From: Triparma columacea
Taxonomy: Eukaryota; Sar; Bolidophyceae; Parmales; Triparmaceae
NCBI GenBank assembly: GCA_030267965.1
Contig: BRYA01000208.1
Coordinates: 1-37,500 of the forward strand
Direction: 5' to 3'
DNA length: 37,500 nt
The position numbers were made by a program, and so were the translations under genes. Positions 10,801 through 22,000 of this stretch are shown in pieces; positions within the stretch are counted from its first letter, which is position 1, and each line of letters opens with the position of its first letter. Under the pieces are notes generated by a model, which worked only from the letters and a program-made list of their open reading frames with translations, was not told where the DNA came from and searched no databases.

Positions 10801-12360
10801 GACGGTCGTCGCTGTTGGGAGCGAGATGATCAGGACAAGAGGGTTGGTGTTGATGGGCCACGTGAGCAGGGTTTACATTATTATTTAGTGATAATTGGAA
10901 TGGCGCACGTTCTCACCTTACGGAGTACAAGTTGCACGTGTCGCCGTCGCCCTTGAAGCCCTGGATGTGCTCTAGGTTGAGGTCAGCGACAGGAGCCCTC
11001 CCAGAAAGCGCCACGCTGTTGGTGTCGAACCCTGTGGGAGGAGCGACTGGTGTTCTCGAGTACCTGTAAACAATTCTTCAGAAGGGACGAAGGGGGGTAT
11101 TTGTGGTCAGAACGCGATGTCATGCGACAATGCAGCAACGCCCTGTAGTCTCTCACCTGTTGGGCACCTCGGCTTCGTTAGGTGCGTAGATCCTTCTCTC
11201 TCCTTCTCCTTCCTCATCGAATGGGGCCGTCTTATAGTCTATGTTTCCGGCGTCGCACTTGTCAACCCTGTTCTTATAAACAGACTCAGTGTTTCCGTAC
11301 TTTTTGTTCGCATCAATTAGCTCGTGGGGCGTTGGCTTTGGTGGAAAGAGGGAGTCAATGAAAACTTCGACGTTCCCGTCGGAGCATTGCTTAAAGAGCT
11401 CCTTGAGATCATCCTCGTGGAGGGAGGGCTGGGTTGGGTTCTTGGTGATATGGTTGAAGACCTGCGCGGAAAAGGAAATGGTTGGTTCAAAAGTGCGATT
11501 GAGCAATCGTGCCGTTAGGGTCTCTCTCCCTCTCTCCCTCTCTCTCTCTCACCTTGATCCAAGTTGGTAAGTCAACGTTCGCCCCGTTTCTTTTCCCTCC
11601 GACTCTTTCGAATACTGCGAAGATGTTCTTTCTGGAGACCTCGGCTGTGAGGTCAGAGTCGATTGAAGAGCTGTGGACTGTCATGCGCCTTTGGAGTGGG
11701 AGCTTCTTGCGTTCCTTTGGAACCTGGAAAGGGGGGTGAGTTGTGTTCAATGGTTAGCGACAATCTAGACGACCCAGGGTGCGTTCTTGTATAGTAAAAG
11801 CGAAGTAATACCTAGCCCATATTCCGGTTACCCACCTTGGAGGCGAAAAGACCCTTGACGCCAGCCCTGAACTTAGCCAACCTCTGGTCCAAGCTGCCCG
11901 TCATAGCAATCTGACTCATAGGAAGGACCTCGAAATGCTCCTTCCCAATATCCTCAACGGTTTCGCCACTCTTAACCTTGTTCTCCGCATCCTCAAATCT
12001 TTCCGGCACTCCAACATCAGGATCGAGCATTCTCTCCAAGAAAGCCTTGAGGTTGATCTTTTCGTTCGACCCTTGGCTGTACAAGCTCGCTACTCCCAAA
12101 ACCTCTCCCTCGTCTATTCCCACCAAAAAGCCCCTAAGAACCACGGAAAAGTCCTCCATACCAACGCTCCCTGTCTTTTCAGGGTCAAACTGGTTGAACA
12201 ACTTATTCACCCCGAGTCTCATGTTGCTATACCTGCTAGATAGCTTGGTCCTGACCATATTCTCGTACCTGAGGAATACCACGTCGCTGATGTCCTTCGG
12301 TTTCACCTCATTTCTCATCCTGTTCATCATCGTGGCCCTCTTTTGGCCAGCAGACACCAT
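7805..12360 (-). CDS. EML-type WD40 protein with EF-hand region (1263 aa, 9 exons)
   Basis: Exons, 5' to 3' on the minus strand: 12360-11836, 11723-11553, 11461-11157, 11063-10917, 10811-10162, 10037-9797, 9722-9459, 9381-8497, 8408-7805. All junctions are GT-AG and phase is kept; the total is 3792 nt. The N-terminus is EF-hand-like, with one clear loop at residues 59-70 (DPEKTGSVGMED, degenerate at several ligand positions). Residues about 334-420 match the HELP/TAPE start of echinoderm microtubule-associated protein-like (EML) proteins (LNLEHIQGFKG, VYTIAAVCIVYD, EHDDDITCL). WD40 blades fill the rest (KHLKFWRW, FLCLWDLRT, AIMLWKLN). EML proteins bind microtubules and are common in cilia or the mitotic apparatus. 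The start is the first ATG in the open frame after a stop, 98 bp from the divergent U-box gene. A Gly-Ser-Arg-Ala repeat (residues about 544-590) lies between blades. Confidence 0.87.
10191..10335 (-). repeat. 15-bp coding minisatellite (Gly-Ser-Arg-Ala repeat)
   Basis: About nine copies of a 15-bp unit, read on the plus strand as TGCTACCCCCTGCCC, sit inside exon 5 of the EML-like gene. On the coding strand they give repeated GGSRA. The frame stays open and matches both flanking WD40 parts, so I treat it as an insertion in a propeller loop rather than an intron. Confidence 0.85.
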
Positions 12361-12458
12361 GTTCCAACTGAGTTTTGGCTTCCTTTCCTCGACTTTCAAA
12401 AGTTTGGAGCGGAGCAACCTGCCCCTGTATGAATAAGGAAAACGCTTCTAACAACACG
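12361..12458. promoter_or_regulatory. Compact divergent promoter region, EML-like / U-box genes
   Basis: Only 98 bp separate the proposed ATG of the minus-strand EML-like gene from the ATG of the plus-strand U-box gene, so promoters and 5' UTRs must overlap. No TATA box is obvious. The minus-strand frame is open for about 90 bp upstream of its ATG, but a stop and the absence of another ATG argue against an earlier start without a further exon. Confidence 0.55.
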
Positions 12459-15400
12459 ATGTCTGCACGGTAAGTTGTTGGTTGGGCGGGTATCATAACT
12501 GGGGGGGTCGCCTCCGTGGTAACCTCCTTGGGTCAACTGCCACCCCTCCCCCCCCCCCCCACAAACGAAACCTCCGACCCCAAATGTTCACCCCCCCCTC
12601 GCTCCCCCTCGACTTTCCACCCGGTCGCTGCAGGAAAAATAGTAAACTTTCCCCATCATGGCTTCTAAACGCTGCTCTACTGTCTAGGCCTGCTGATCTC
12701 ACTGCCTTGGTCTCCCTTTCGCAGACCAAGCCTGAGGCATTTGTTGATGAGTTGGATGCGTCGAGCGGTAACATCATGCAGAGGATGGTCGACAAGCTTC
12801 TGAACTCCACCAACCAGATGGTTAGCGACAAGGATACAAAGCTGGATGTTCTCTCCATCCTTTCAAATGTTGCTATAGTGCAGACGGGTGGGACCAGGGA
12901 GGCGGTCAGGTCGGTGCTCCTGTCGGTTTCAGAGTGGTTTGATGAATACCTGGCCAATGAGGAGGGCTCGGGCCGCTACGATGACGACGATATTGAGGCT
13001 GAACCTGAATTGCACAAGGCTATGCTGCTCCTCCTTTGCCGATGCTATGACTACCGCCTCAAGACCGAGGACGTCTTGGAGCTCACCCGTGGTGACAGGT
13101 GAGCATACTTTGCCTAGGAGCTGGTACGGGAAGGCTCTTTGGTGGCGTGCGAATGACGTCGGGTCTCGGTGGCGTTTCGTTTGAGAATACCCCTCAACCC
13201 CTTGAACCCCCCTCCCCTCAACTCCCCCCCTCACCCTCCCCTCCCCTCCACTACCCAAGAACTCTGGCCCTCGAGACGGTTGTTGGGATCCTCGAAGATG
13301 GAGAGACTTACGCTACTGAGCTCGTGCAGCGCGCAAAGCCCGGGTCCGGCCAGGTCGGTCAGTGGGAGCACGAGCTCGTCACGAAACGTCATGAGAAGCC
13401 CCTAATCCTCCAAACCTGCCGGCTCCTCAAAGGCTTTACCTCTGCACCTACGTACTTTTCTGACACTTCTTTGGATGCGGAGATAACTTTGCACGAGGTT
13501 GACGGCTTTACCAGTGAAATTTCCAATCTCCTTGCCATCACTCTGAAGTCGCGGCTCGTAGAGAAGCTCGCCCTCGCCCTTCACGACGTGCTCTTCTCCT
13601 CAGACTATGACGAGTCGGACTCAGAAGAGGATGACTGGGACTCCGAGGACGATGACTGGACCGCCGAGAAGGCTACCCTTCGTCAGCAGAAGGCCCTTCG
13701 TCAGCTAGAACGCGGCCTTTTGGATGGTTCTGACCACAGGTCCATTTCCTCGGGTGAGTGCGACAAACAAATATGACAACGCGTATGCTTGGTTTGTATC
13801 CCTTCCTAACCCACACCCTTAGTCTTTGCCTTCTTGCAAAACCTCTACTCCTTCGCTGGACCTGAGCGCGCTGACGTTTACCGACAGCATCTACTCGCCG
13901 ATACCCTGCTTGTTCCGCGCCTCGTCCTTCCTTACCTTAATCGCTGCGTCGCCGCGGCAAATCTGCTGAGCAGGAGAGCGGAGACCTACGAAAGTCTCCT
14001 CTCCAACAGGGGCGAAGGCAAGGATGACGGGGAAAGTGGCGGGCTAGACAATGACGTTGCAATGGCCTTGGATGACATGAACCTCGTGGCCGGCTGCGCC
14101 GCCGCCCTGCGTGTCCTCATCATCGCTTCCTTCAGGGCTCCTCCAACTCGCTTCGTCCTCGGCCTTCTTCGTCGCCTCAACCCTACTGCATCCCTCCTCC
14201 GTGCCGCGGTATTCGTCGCGCGCCATGACTACCTCTTTGCTCTCCTCTGTCTTCTCAATGTCAACATGGGGGCGCTCGACTTGTCGATCCGCTCAAATTT
14301 CAGCTCGAAGAAGAAGAAGACTGACAACGAGGATGCTGACGGTGATGAGGGGGAGGGCGAGGGCGAGGGCGAGGGCGAGTACGAGGAGCTCACTGACGAG
14401 AACGACGAGAATCTTGTTGAGGCTTACTACGCGCACTCGCTGCTGCACGATATGGCCTCGGTCCACGCCATGATGGACGCTAACGCACAGCAAAGAGTTA
14501 TGAACAGGTGAGCCTTTGATTGGTTGGTCGGTTTGGTCCATTATTCGATATGGTCGGTTAAGCGTTGAAGCGGTTGAGGGGTCAAACACAGGTCAAGAAG
14601 AAGGCAACGCGCTCGCAGTCAATTTAACTCCTTCCATCCGTGATACCCTTCCCTCATCTCCCTTCCCTCATCTCAGAGTCCTTGTCGCCGGGGCCCTCCC
14701 CGTGTCCAGGGACACAAGTAGCTTTGCTGCCGTCAAGTCAATGCTCGAAGGGGGGTCCGCGTCCGGGCAGGCATCGTACGTTGCAGCCCAATTCGGAAAG
14801 GACTTTGACTCCGCGGCGGGAGGGAAGCAGATGATGGGGGCTACCATGGACGAGGACATGTTCAGGAATAACTTGAGGGCAGAGGCCAAGCAGCGCTCGT
14901 CGGCCGCCCTCACCAATATTGGGGAAAACAGCGCCGCCTCCCCAACCGCTGAGTCCAAGGACGAGGAGAAGGAAGAAGTTGACGAGGAGGAGAGGGCAAG
15001 GAGGAAGAAGGAGAAGAAGGAGAGAAAGAAAAAGAAAAAGAAGAAGGAGAAGAAGCAGGCCATGGGCCTTCTCGGGGATCTCCCCTCGTTAGACGGGGGG
15101 AGAGGCAGCGGCTCTGACAGAGGCAGCTTCCTGCAGCTCGACCTCGAACTTCCAGAGAAGATGAAGAAGATGAATTTGGCAACAAAGAGTGGCGATGCCG
15201 TTCCCAGGAAGGGCGGCCTAAAGGCAAATGAACTCACCCCTAGTAAGTACTTCCACGAGGAGACTGGGGTACCTTCTGAGTTCGCCTGCGCAATCAACGG
15301 CCACCTCATGAAGGAGCCAGTTCGCACTCCTGGAGGGATAGTCTTTGAGAAGGACACCATCCTTCTCTGGATCAAGACGCGGGGCCAAGTGTGCCCAATC

Positions 15401-15559
15401 TCCGGCGATGTGCTCACCGAGGACATGCTCGAGGAAGACAAGGACCTTGGCATCGAGATTCTGCGCTGGAACATAAAAAAGACGGCAATGGGCGGACAAA
15501 GGGACTCTGTCATCGGAATTGGCGGCGGGGAGGTAGAAGACGATGTCTACGATTTCTAA
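12459..15559 (+). CDS. U-box domain protein, likely E3 ubiquitin ligase (827 aa, 5 exons)
   Basis: Exons: 12459-12469, 12688-13098, 13260-13753, 13823-14507, 14677-15559. Total is 2484 nt with phase kept at every GT-AG junction. The first exon is only 11 nt (ATG TCT GCA CG) and the spliced start reads MSARPADLTALVS. Residues 1 to about 480 are leucine-rich helical repeats of HEAT/armadillo style, broken by acidic linkers (about 270-285 and 460-480). A long Lys/Glu stretch (residues about 680-705) follows. The C-terminus (about 750-805) is a U-box: FACAINGHLMKEPVRTP, a VCPISGD turn, then a closing helix. U-box proteins recruit E2 enzymes without zinc and the helical part would bind substrate. 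Substrate unknown. The family beyond 'U-box' was not recognised. Confidence 0.85.
12470..12687 (+). other. First intron of the U-box gene, with poly-C run
   Basis: A 218-nt intron between the GTAAGT donor after the 11-nt exon and the TCTAG acceptor. It contains a 13-base C run at about 12548-12560 and more C-rich sequence downstream, so the opposite strand is G-run rich close to the divergent promoter. Confidence 0.75.
14349..14380 (+). repeat. (GAGGGC)n microsatellite in coding sequence
   Basis: About five hexamer copies in exon 4 of the U-box gene encode alternating Glu-Gly in an acidic linker between helical repeats. Length is a multiple of three, so the frame is kept. Confidence 0.85.
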
Positions 15560-16029
15560 TAGAATAGCAATTAATGCATAGCACGTTTGTTTAATGCGTG
15601 AGAAGGTGACCAAGCTTTTTTACCAGGAAGTGACCAAACAACAGTTCCCTTTGAAAATTTTCTCGTGGCGTGCTCTGTATCCCGGGACCGGGCCCGGAGG
15701 CCTGTCGGGATGAGCGCACGCCTTACTTCCAATTAAAATAACTTGACCAAAATTGCTTCGTTTCTTTTTTCTCATATGCCATTTTCCCCTTATCAAAACC
15801 CAAGTCCGAACGCAGGCTAGGAAAAATGGAAAAATCCTTAAAACCCCTTCTATTACTGCTTCATCCTCTCACCTCCTCCTTCCTCCCATCGCAAAGTAAT
15901 CTTATCTAGGCTGTCCTCCGTACATCGACATTTCTGTCGATTCTCCGCTCTCACGGAAACTGTGTAACAGGATAACAGCAACCAAGCAACCCATCCCATC
16001 CCACACATCGCTCGGATACTTCACATATC
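15560..16029. other. Intergenic region between U-box and IP3R-like genes
   Basis: 470 bp holding the 3' flank of the U-box gene and the 5' flank of the channel gene, both on the plus strand. A GC-rich imperfect inverted repeat stands out at 15667-15722 and is listed separately. The remainder is AT-rich to pyrimidine-rich. No TATA box or RNA gene is evident. Confidence 0.6.
15667..15722. repeat. GC-rich inverted repeat / hairpin
   Basis: Outer arms GGCGTGC (15667-15673) and GCACGCC (15716-15722) pair, then ATCCCG (15679-15684) with CGGGAT (15706-15711), enclosing the palindromes CCGGGCCCGG and AGGCCT. It begins 108 bp after the U-box stop codon in otherwise AT-rich sequence. It may be a 3' UTR hairpin, a boundary element or a miniature-element remnant. 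Confidence 0.65.
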
Positions 16030-19000
16030 ATGAGCTCTGCCATTTCTGACAAAGGCGAAACTGATGTTTCTCCGCCTCTTGAAGACAATTCATTGCACGG
16101 CTCGGCGACTCCGGCTCCTCCAAACCCACCTTCCCATAAGGGGTTTGGTGCAGAAAAGCCAAAGATCCGCCGGTTTTCTTCGGGCCCTGTGCTACCATCT
16201 ACAGGACGCGTGAGCCCAATGGCCCAAGATGGCGCAGGTGACAAGGAAAACCTTGAGTCTGTCAAGTTTGGAGATATTATCTACCTTCGAAGCTCGTCCA
16301 AGCTCGAAGGAGGGGATAAAGGCTTCGTATATGCCGATCCATGTTTTGGCAAGGTGGGGTTCATCAAGAATCAGGTCTCTACCGCTGAGGAGCTCTCGGA
16401 GTTCCAGTCCTGCCTTTTTGTCATCCATCCCCAACTCCTTTACGAATCTTCCGCCACTCGCAAAGAGCTGCGACGCCGTTCATCCTTTCAAGGAGGCACT
16501 GCAGAAATGGATATGGTTAACATCCGTATCGAGCAGGAGAAAGCTCAGAACAAACAGACTGTCGAGCGCTGCAAGAAGTGCGACGAGAGTGTGTTGTACG
16601 GCCAAGTAGTGCAACTGATGCACGTTGCCACCGGAAAGTACCTCATGGGTGATCGGCACACTTCACAGTGTCAGCGCGACTGCCTTGCCCTCTCTGTTGG
16701 CCAAGGCGACGAGGTGAGCACTGGAAAAGGCAAAGCGAAGGAGCACAGCAGTGACACCTACTAATCCATCACCCCCTCTCCTTTTTTTTTTTTTTTTTCT
16801 TTTTTTTTTTTTTTAATAGCTTTGCCACTTCCGCATCACACCTCGCTTCCGCGTGCGCCAGGAAGGCTCGCCGGTCTACTATTCAGACCAGATTCAACTC
16901 CTCAACGAGCGCTTGGACGGTTACGCTGTTCACACGACACACGAGCGGTACCTGGATGAGAACGACAGTGAGGGTATGAGGGAGATCGGAAATCAATCAA
17001 CCATCTACGAACTGAACCTATCCTCCATCAAGACTTCCATGAAGATTTTTAAGTTCACCCGTTACGATGCGTTAGACCCTGACGCCTTAACCTCATCTTC
17101 AACGCTTGTGAGATTTTTTCATCCAGAGTCAGATTCCTTTCTCTCTGCCTCGTGCTCCTTCGTAAAGCACAACCCCGTCGCCTACCTAAGAAAGATCCCC
17201 TCAGAGACTAACCCAAGCGCCAATGAGTGCATGTCTGCGAAGTCTATTTTCGTCTTCGAGTACCAGACGAGGATGAGGGGCGGTGCAGTGAAATGGAATT
17301 CGAACATTCGCATCAAACATATCCCAACCGACAGATACCTCACCGTCGACCCTGAGCCCCAGGAAGGCAACTATCACTGCAACCTCGTGAAGGAGCGAGA
17401 CGTTGCAATTGAGCGCACGCTTTTCTCTCTCGTTCCCACTGACGAGCAAGGTAGTACTGTCCCAGAGGCTCGCGTGTCTATGCGGCTTGAACACACGGTC
17501 AAACTCCCGAACGGTGAAGAGCGTGTCGTCCACTTTTCCTCTATCCCAAAGCGGTTTCGACAGCAGAGCAAGATGGGGAAAGAGAACCGTGAGGTCGTCT
17601 TCGTGCCGTCCCGGCCCGATAATGATGCTGTCCTTCTCATGCCTGTTGACCCTGTGACCGATAGTGACTTCGTCCACAAACTTAAGAAGGCCCTATCCAT
17701 GATCCCCTTCACGCGGTGGTTTACCAACAGAATCGTGAAACTGGGGAACGAGGAGGAAGGGGGCCTGAAATGGGACGATATTGAGTCAATGGAACAGCTT
17801 CTCGTCGATCTTATAAAGTCTTGCGGTGAATTCAGCGGCAAGGTCGAACGCAGGTTCGAAGTTATGACGATGGAAGATGCAAAGGCACCAGAGGCCAAGG
17901 AGGATTCCTCAGTTATGTTTCAGACTATTGCGTGTGACGTCAAGCTCATGGATGTTATTTTTGGTCTTGTGGCCTCTCCGACACTCACAGATGGGGGGGG
18001 GCTAGACATGACATGGGACGATAAGCACAGGAGATTCAAGGACATTAAGTTCGAGAAGATTGGGTTGATTGCAACGCTCGGGTGGAAGGCACTAAGGACG
18101 TTGTTCGCGAAGAACAGGAGAGGTAAGAACTGGTCACCCTTCGTGCGCAATCTTAGTCTCCCTCTGAGCTTCAGAAAAGAAACAAAAACAAAAACAAACC
18201 AACACTCGCCTTCCCTCGTCTTTGCAGCGGAGAACTACTTCGCACAACACAAGGCGTGGATCAATCCAGGGATCATCAAACAGATCCCTTACAAAGTGGG
18301 TGCAGCCCGTGCGTTCGAAAAGCTCATCTCTGACAACGTCAGCTTGCTCGAAGAAGAAGTTGATGAGACCATCATTCAAGCGTTTATGAGCTTGATTTCC
18401 AATCACGGGCCTGAAGAGCGACTCATGAACTTCTTTGCATCCATTTGCACGGTGCAGTCCAATCCTATCAAGTCCAATCAAGAGGAGTGCCTCAACCTCC
18501 TCTTCTTGGACAAAGATAATTACGGCTCCATGTTTTTGCACACGTTTGAGGATCCCAGCCCTGGAGTCAAACGGGTTCCCTGGAAACTTTCAAAATTCAG
18601 TGACAATTATCCTGAGGAATTCTTAGGGAAGAGCGTCCTGGACGATGGGGGGTTCAAGCCGGTCATAGTCTCGTGGGCAAGCATGAAGAGCATGAAAGGG
18701 CGAGCCAATGGCGGCAATCTTCTGACTCATGACTTTGTCATTGACGGCGAGCAAGTTTGCGAGGTTACGGAATTCTGCAAGTATGTTTCGAAGACGAGCG
18801 CCGAGATGGAGGACGAGTGCTTCACCAAGTTCGGCGATAATGATACATTTGACAGCGAAGATGAGAGCGAGGACGAGTCGTCCGAGCTGCCGGGTCGTCG
18901 AAAGCTAATGTTACAGTGGGAGCTGAGCCAGTACTACGTAGCCCAAATTAAAGTATTTGCCAGCATGTGCCAGGGTCGATCGTACAACTGCATTGCTCAT

Positions 19001-22000
19001 CTTTCCAAGGCTTTTCCGTACGCGATGCTCATGCACTTGGTGTCCAACGATAAGCTCGCTTACGAGGTGCGCACTGCATTCTGCATGTTGCTGCAGGTCT
19101 TGTGGGTCGACCGCTATCCCCACGCTCCTAACTGCGGAAGACCTTCTCTCCCGAACCTGGTATGGGTCTATAACGACCTTAAAAAGACGAATGTCGACGA
19201 GGAGGGCGCATTGCTCCACTTCTCGCTCGGAGATGGTCATCCTTGTCTCGACTTGGAGTTTTCGGCGAAGAATTACGAGTTCTTGAGCATGAAGTCCCAC
19301 ACGAAATTCTTTCTTCTTCGAGACTTCCTCGTCGGATGGTTGGCGTCCCTCAACGGGGCTCAGACGATAGGGAATAAGTCAAAGAACGGTAAGAAAGGGT
19401 CTTGGCTTTTTGCTTTTTGTTTTTGCAAATTTTCGCTCGAATTAGCTCTAATCTCCCCACTTCTTCTCGCAGACATGTGCCTAATTGTTTTGATGGTAGC
19501 TGCGGACCTCATCAGCTTTGGCTTTTTCAGCACTCGCAAGAAGATCGTTGAGATGTGCATTCCCCTCTTGGAGGTGCTTGATGGAAGGGCTGACATCACA
19601 ATTGAGTTGCAATCAGCTGTTGTAATCTTGAAGGAAGAATTGTCCAAGCGCAGGACAACAGCATCCAACATCCTTAAGCCTAAGTTGCCTGCAATCGATC
19701 TTCCCTTCGGTCGTAGTAACTCCGAAGATGGAGTTGAAATGATGACCAATCCAATGATGTTGAACCAATCTTCTTCCACTTCTTCCAAACCCATGAAGGG
19801 TGACGACGACCGCCGTTTCGGCAATAGATCCGGAAGTAGACTTTCCATGAAAAGCCGAGGCTCTGTGATGAGCAGACAATTAGAAAATAGAACGTTACTT
19901 CAAGTCCCTCCATTAATGGGGGGCGTCAACGTCCACGATCTCTGTACAACGGGCAAGGCAACCCCAGAATACCTTGACCTTTTGGTCAGACGAGAAATTG
20001 GAAGCAGCAGGTGGTCTATGGACTCCGATAACGTACGCCTCATGAACTGCAAGATGAACATGCTGAGAATCCTGGGGTCTGTCGCCAATCTCCGAGTCAA
20101 CCACCGACTCGGCGACCTCCTCCTGAGCTTCAAGGAGTTCTTAGAGGAAGGAAAGCAAATCTTGGACGATGAGAATGGGGTTACCGATGACTTCTATGAT
20201 AGGTTCGAGACCCTCTTCACAAAATCAGCTCACGATGGGGACTACGATGGGACGAAACTCGACATTAACGCCTTCTCTCTCACGCCACTTGATGTCGTGT
20301 GCGTTGACTTGATGCTCTACGAGTCCGATTCCCTTTTTGAGGCTGCTCTTTCCTTCATGAGCCGGAGGTGGGGTCAAAGGAAGGCGCTTCTGGGTTTCTT
20401 TCCGCAAGTCTCCCTTCTCATCGATCAGTCGTTGCCCGTTTTCGGGTCCTTTCGTAGACTCGATTTAGATCTGCAGCAATTGAGGTATTACGTTCGCAGC
20501 TACAACATCTGGGGGGTCCAAAGTGGAGCGTCAGGCTTCGACGAGGACACAAGAAAGAGAACGAACGAGATTTTGAACCGTCTACTGCGATTCGTCTACA
20601 GCCCGAGCGAGGACCTGAGTAAAGATGGGGAACCTACAGAATCTAGGAGGATGAGCAGCCACAAGAGGACAAGCTCTGTGTACAAGATCAAGAGTGTCGG
20701 GGGCAGCTTGAAAGCCCTTCCACCCTCTTTCTCGTCATCTCTCAGGTTTGGGAAACGGGCCAAGGGAGAGAACAATGTTGCAGGAGGTGCTCCGAGGAAT
20801 CGGAGAGTCAGCGTCGAGGACATGCAGGAGATCAACCCGGACATTAGCGACGAGAGAATATTCCAGCTCGAGAAGAACTTGCCGCCAAGTGCTGTTTTAG
20901 GGAGCTACGGCGTCGACGTTGTTGCAAACCACCTCCATCAAGATATCCTCAGGAACATGGGGATGGCTAGGGAAGTGTTGTTCCACGCACTCGGGATTGA
21001 TTACTGCATCATGGAAAAGGTTCTTAATGACGACCAAAAAGCAGACCCAAGATTTGCGGGTAACGTACAGAAGTCCAAGGACTGGCTTTATGAGGTCCTT
21101 AGGAAGACAATTTTTGTTCTTAGCGCTTTCGCCGACGGCAGCAACAAAAACCAGCAAGTTCTCTTCTCAAAGCTTGATATATTTAGGGAGAGGCTCGGGG
21201 ACAAGGTGACTGGAGATGATAGCGAAGAGTCGCTCTTCTGTTGGGATGTTGTAATCAGTATCTTCCAGGGGAACGAGAAGTTGGTCAGGGTCTGTCCGGA
21301 ATCTCTCGTAGCACAGTACACGACCTTGCTTGCAGACTCAATGAACGCCAAGAACCGATGCAGGCTCTTGGATTTCTTTATCAATATTTGCAATCCCACT
21401 GACAACGGGAAGGCCATAGTTCGTAACCAAGACCTCTGCTTAAAGTTCCTCTTAGGAAGTTTCGAGACCTATGGCAAACCCCTTTTGAAGTACCACTTCG
21501 CAGAAAACATTGGAGGTGCAGACCTGGACGAGACCGAGACTGAGGCCCTCGAAGTTGCAAAATGTTTACAAGTCTTGGCGTACTGCAGCAAGGACAAGAA
21601 TAACCTCGCCGTAGCAAAATGCCAGGCGCAGCTGACTATCGATGAAGTTTGCGACCTGTACAAAGCTGACAAGAAAGGCGACGAGGAACTCACAGTAGCG
21701 CAGGGTTTGTACTTCAAGAGTACTATCATGGACTTCTTGCAAAGTTGCTACGTCGACACTCCACTACGTGACAGAAACTTGGAGCGAATGGAGAAGTTCT
21801 GGTTTGTGCTCGAAGATGCCACTACGATATTGATCGAAGGATGGAAGGGAGATCACTGGAGTTGCGAGGTTGAAGTGCCTTCGCTTACTTTGAACGAGTC
21901 CTTTGGTGGCAACGAACCCACGGGTGATAGCGAGTCAGAGTTTATCAGAGAGAAGTTCGCAAAGTCAGTTCTCAACTTAGCTGCTTCCTTCTTCTCTTCC

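Noticed and set aside
14668..15513. 281-codon minus-strand frame opposite the U-box exon
   Set aside because: Its Ser/Phe-rich composition mirrors the Lys/Glu coding strand, while the plus strand has a U-box.
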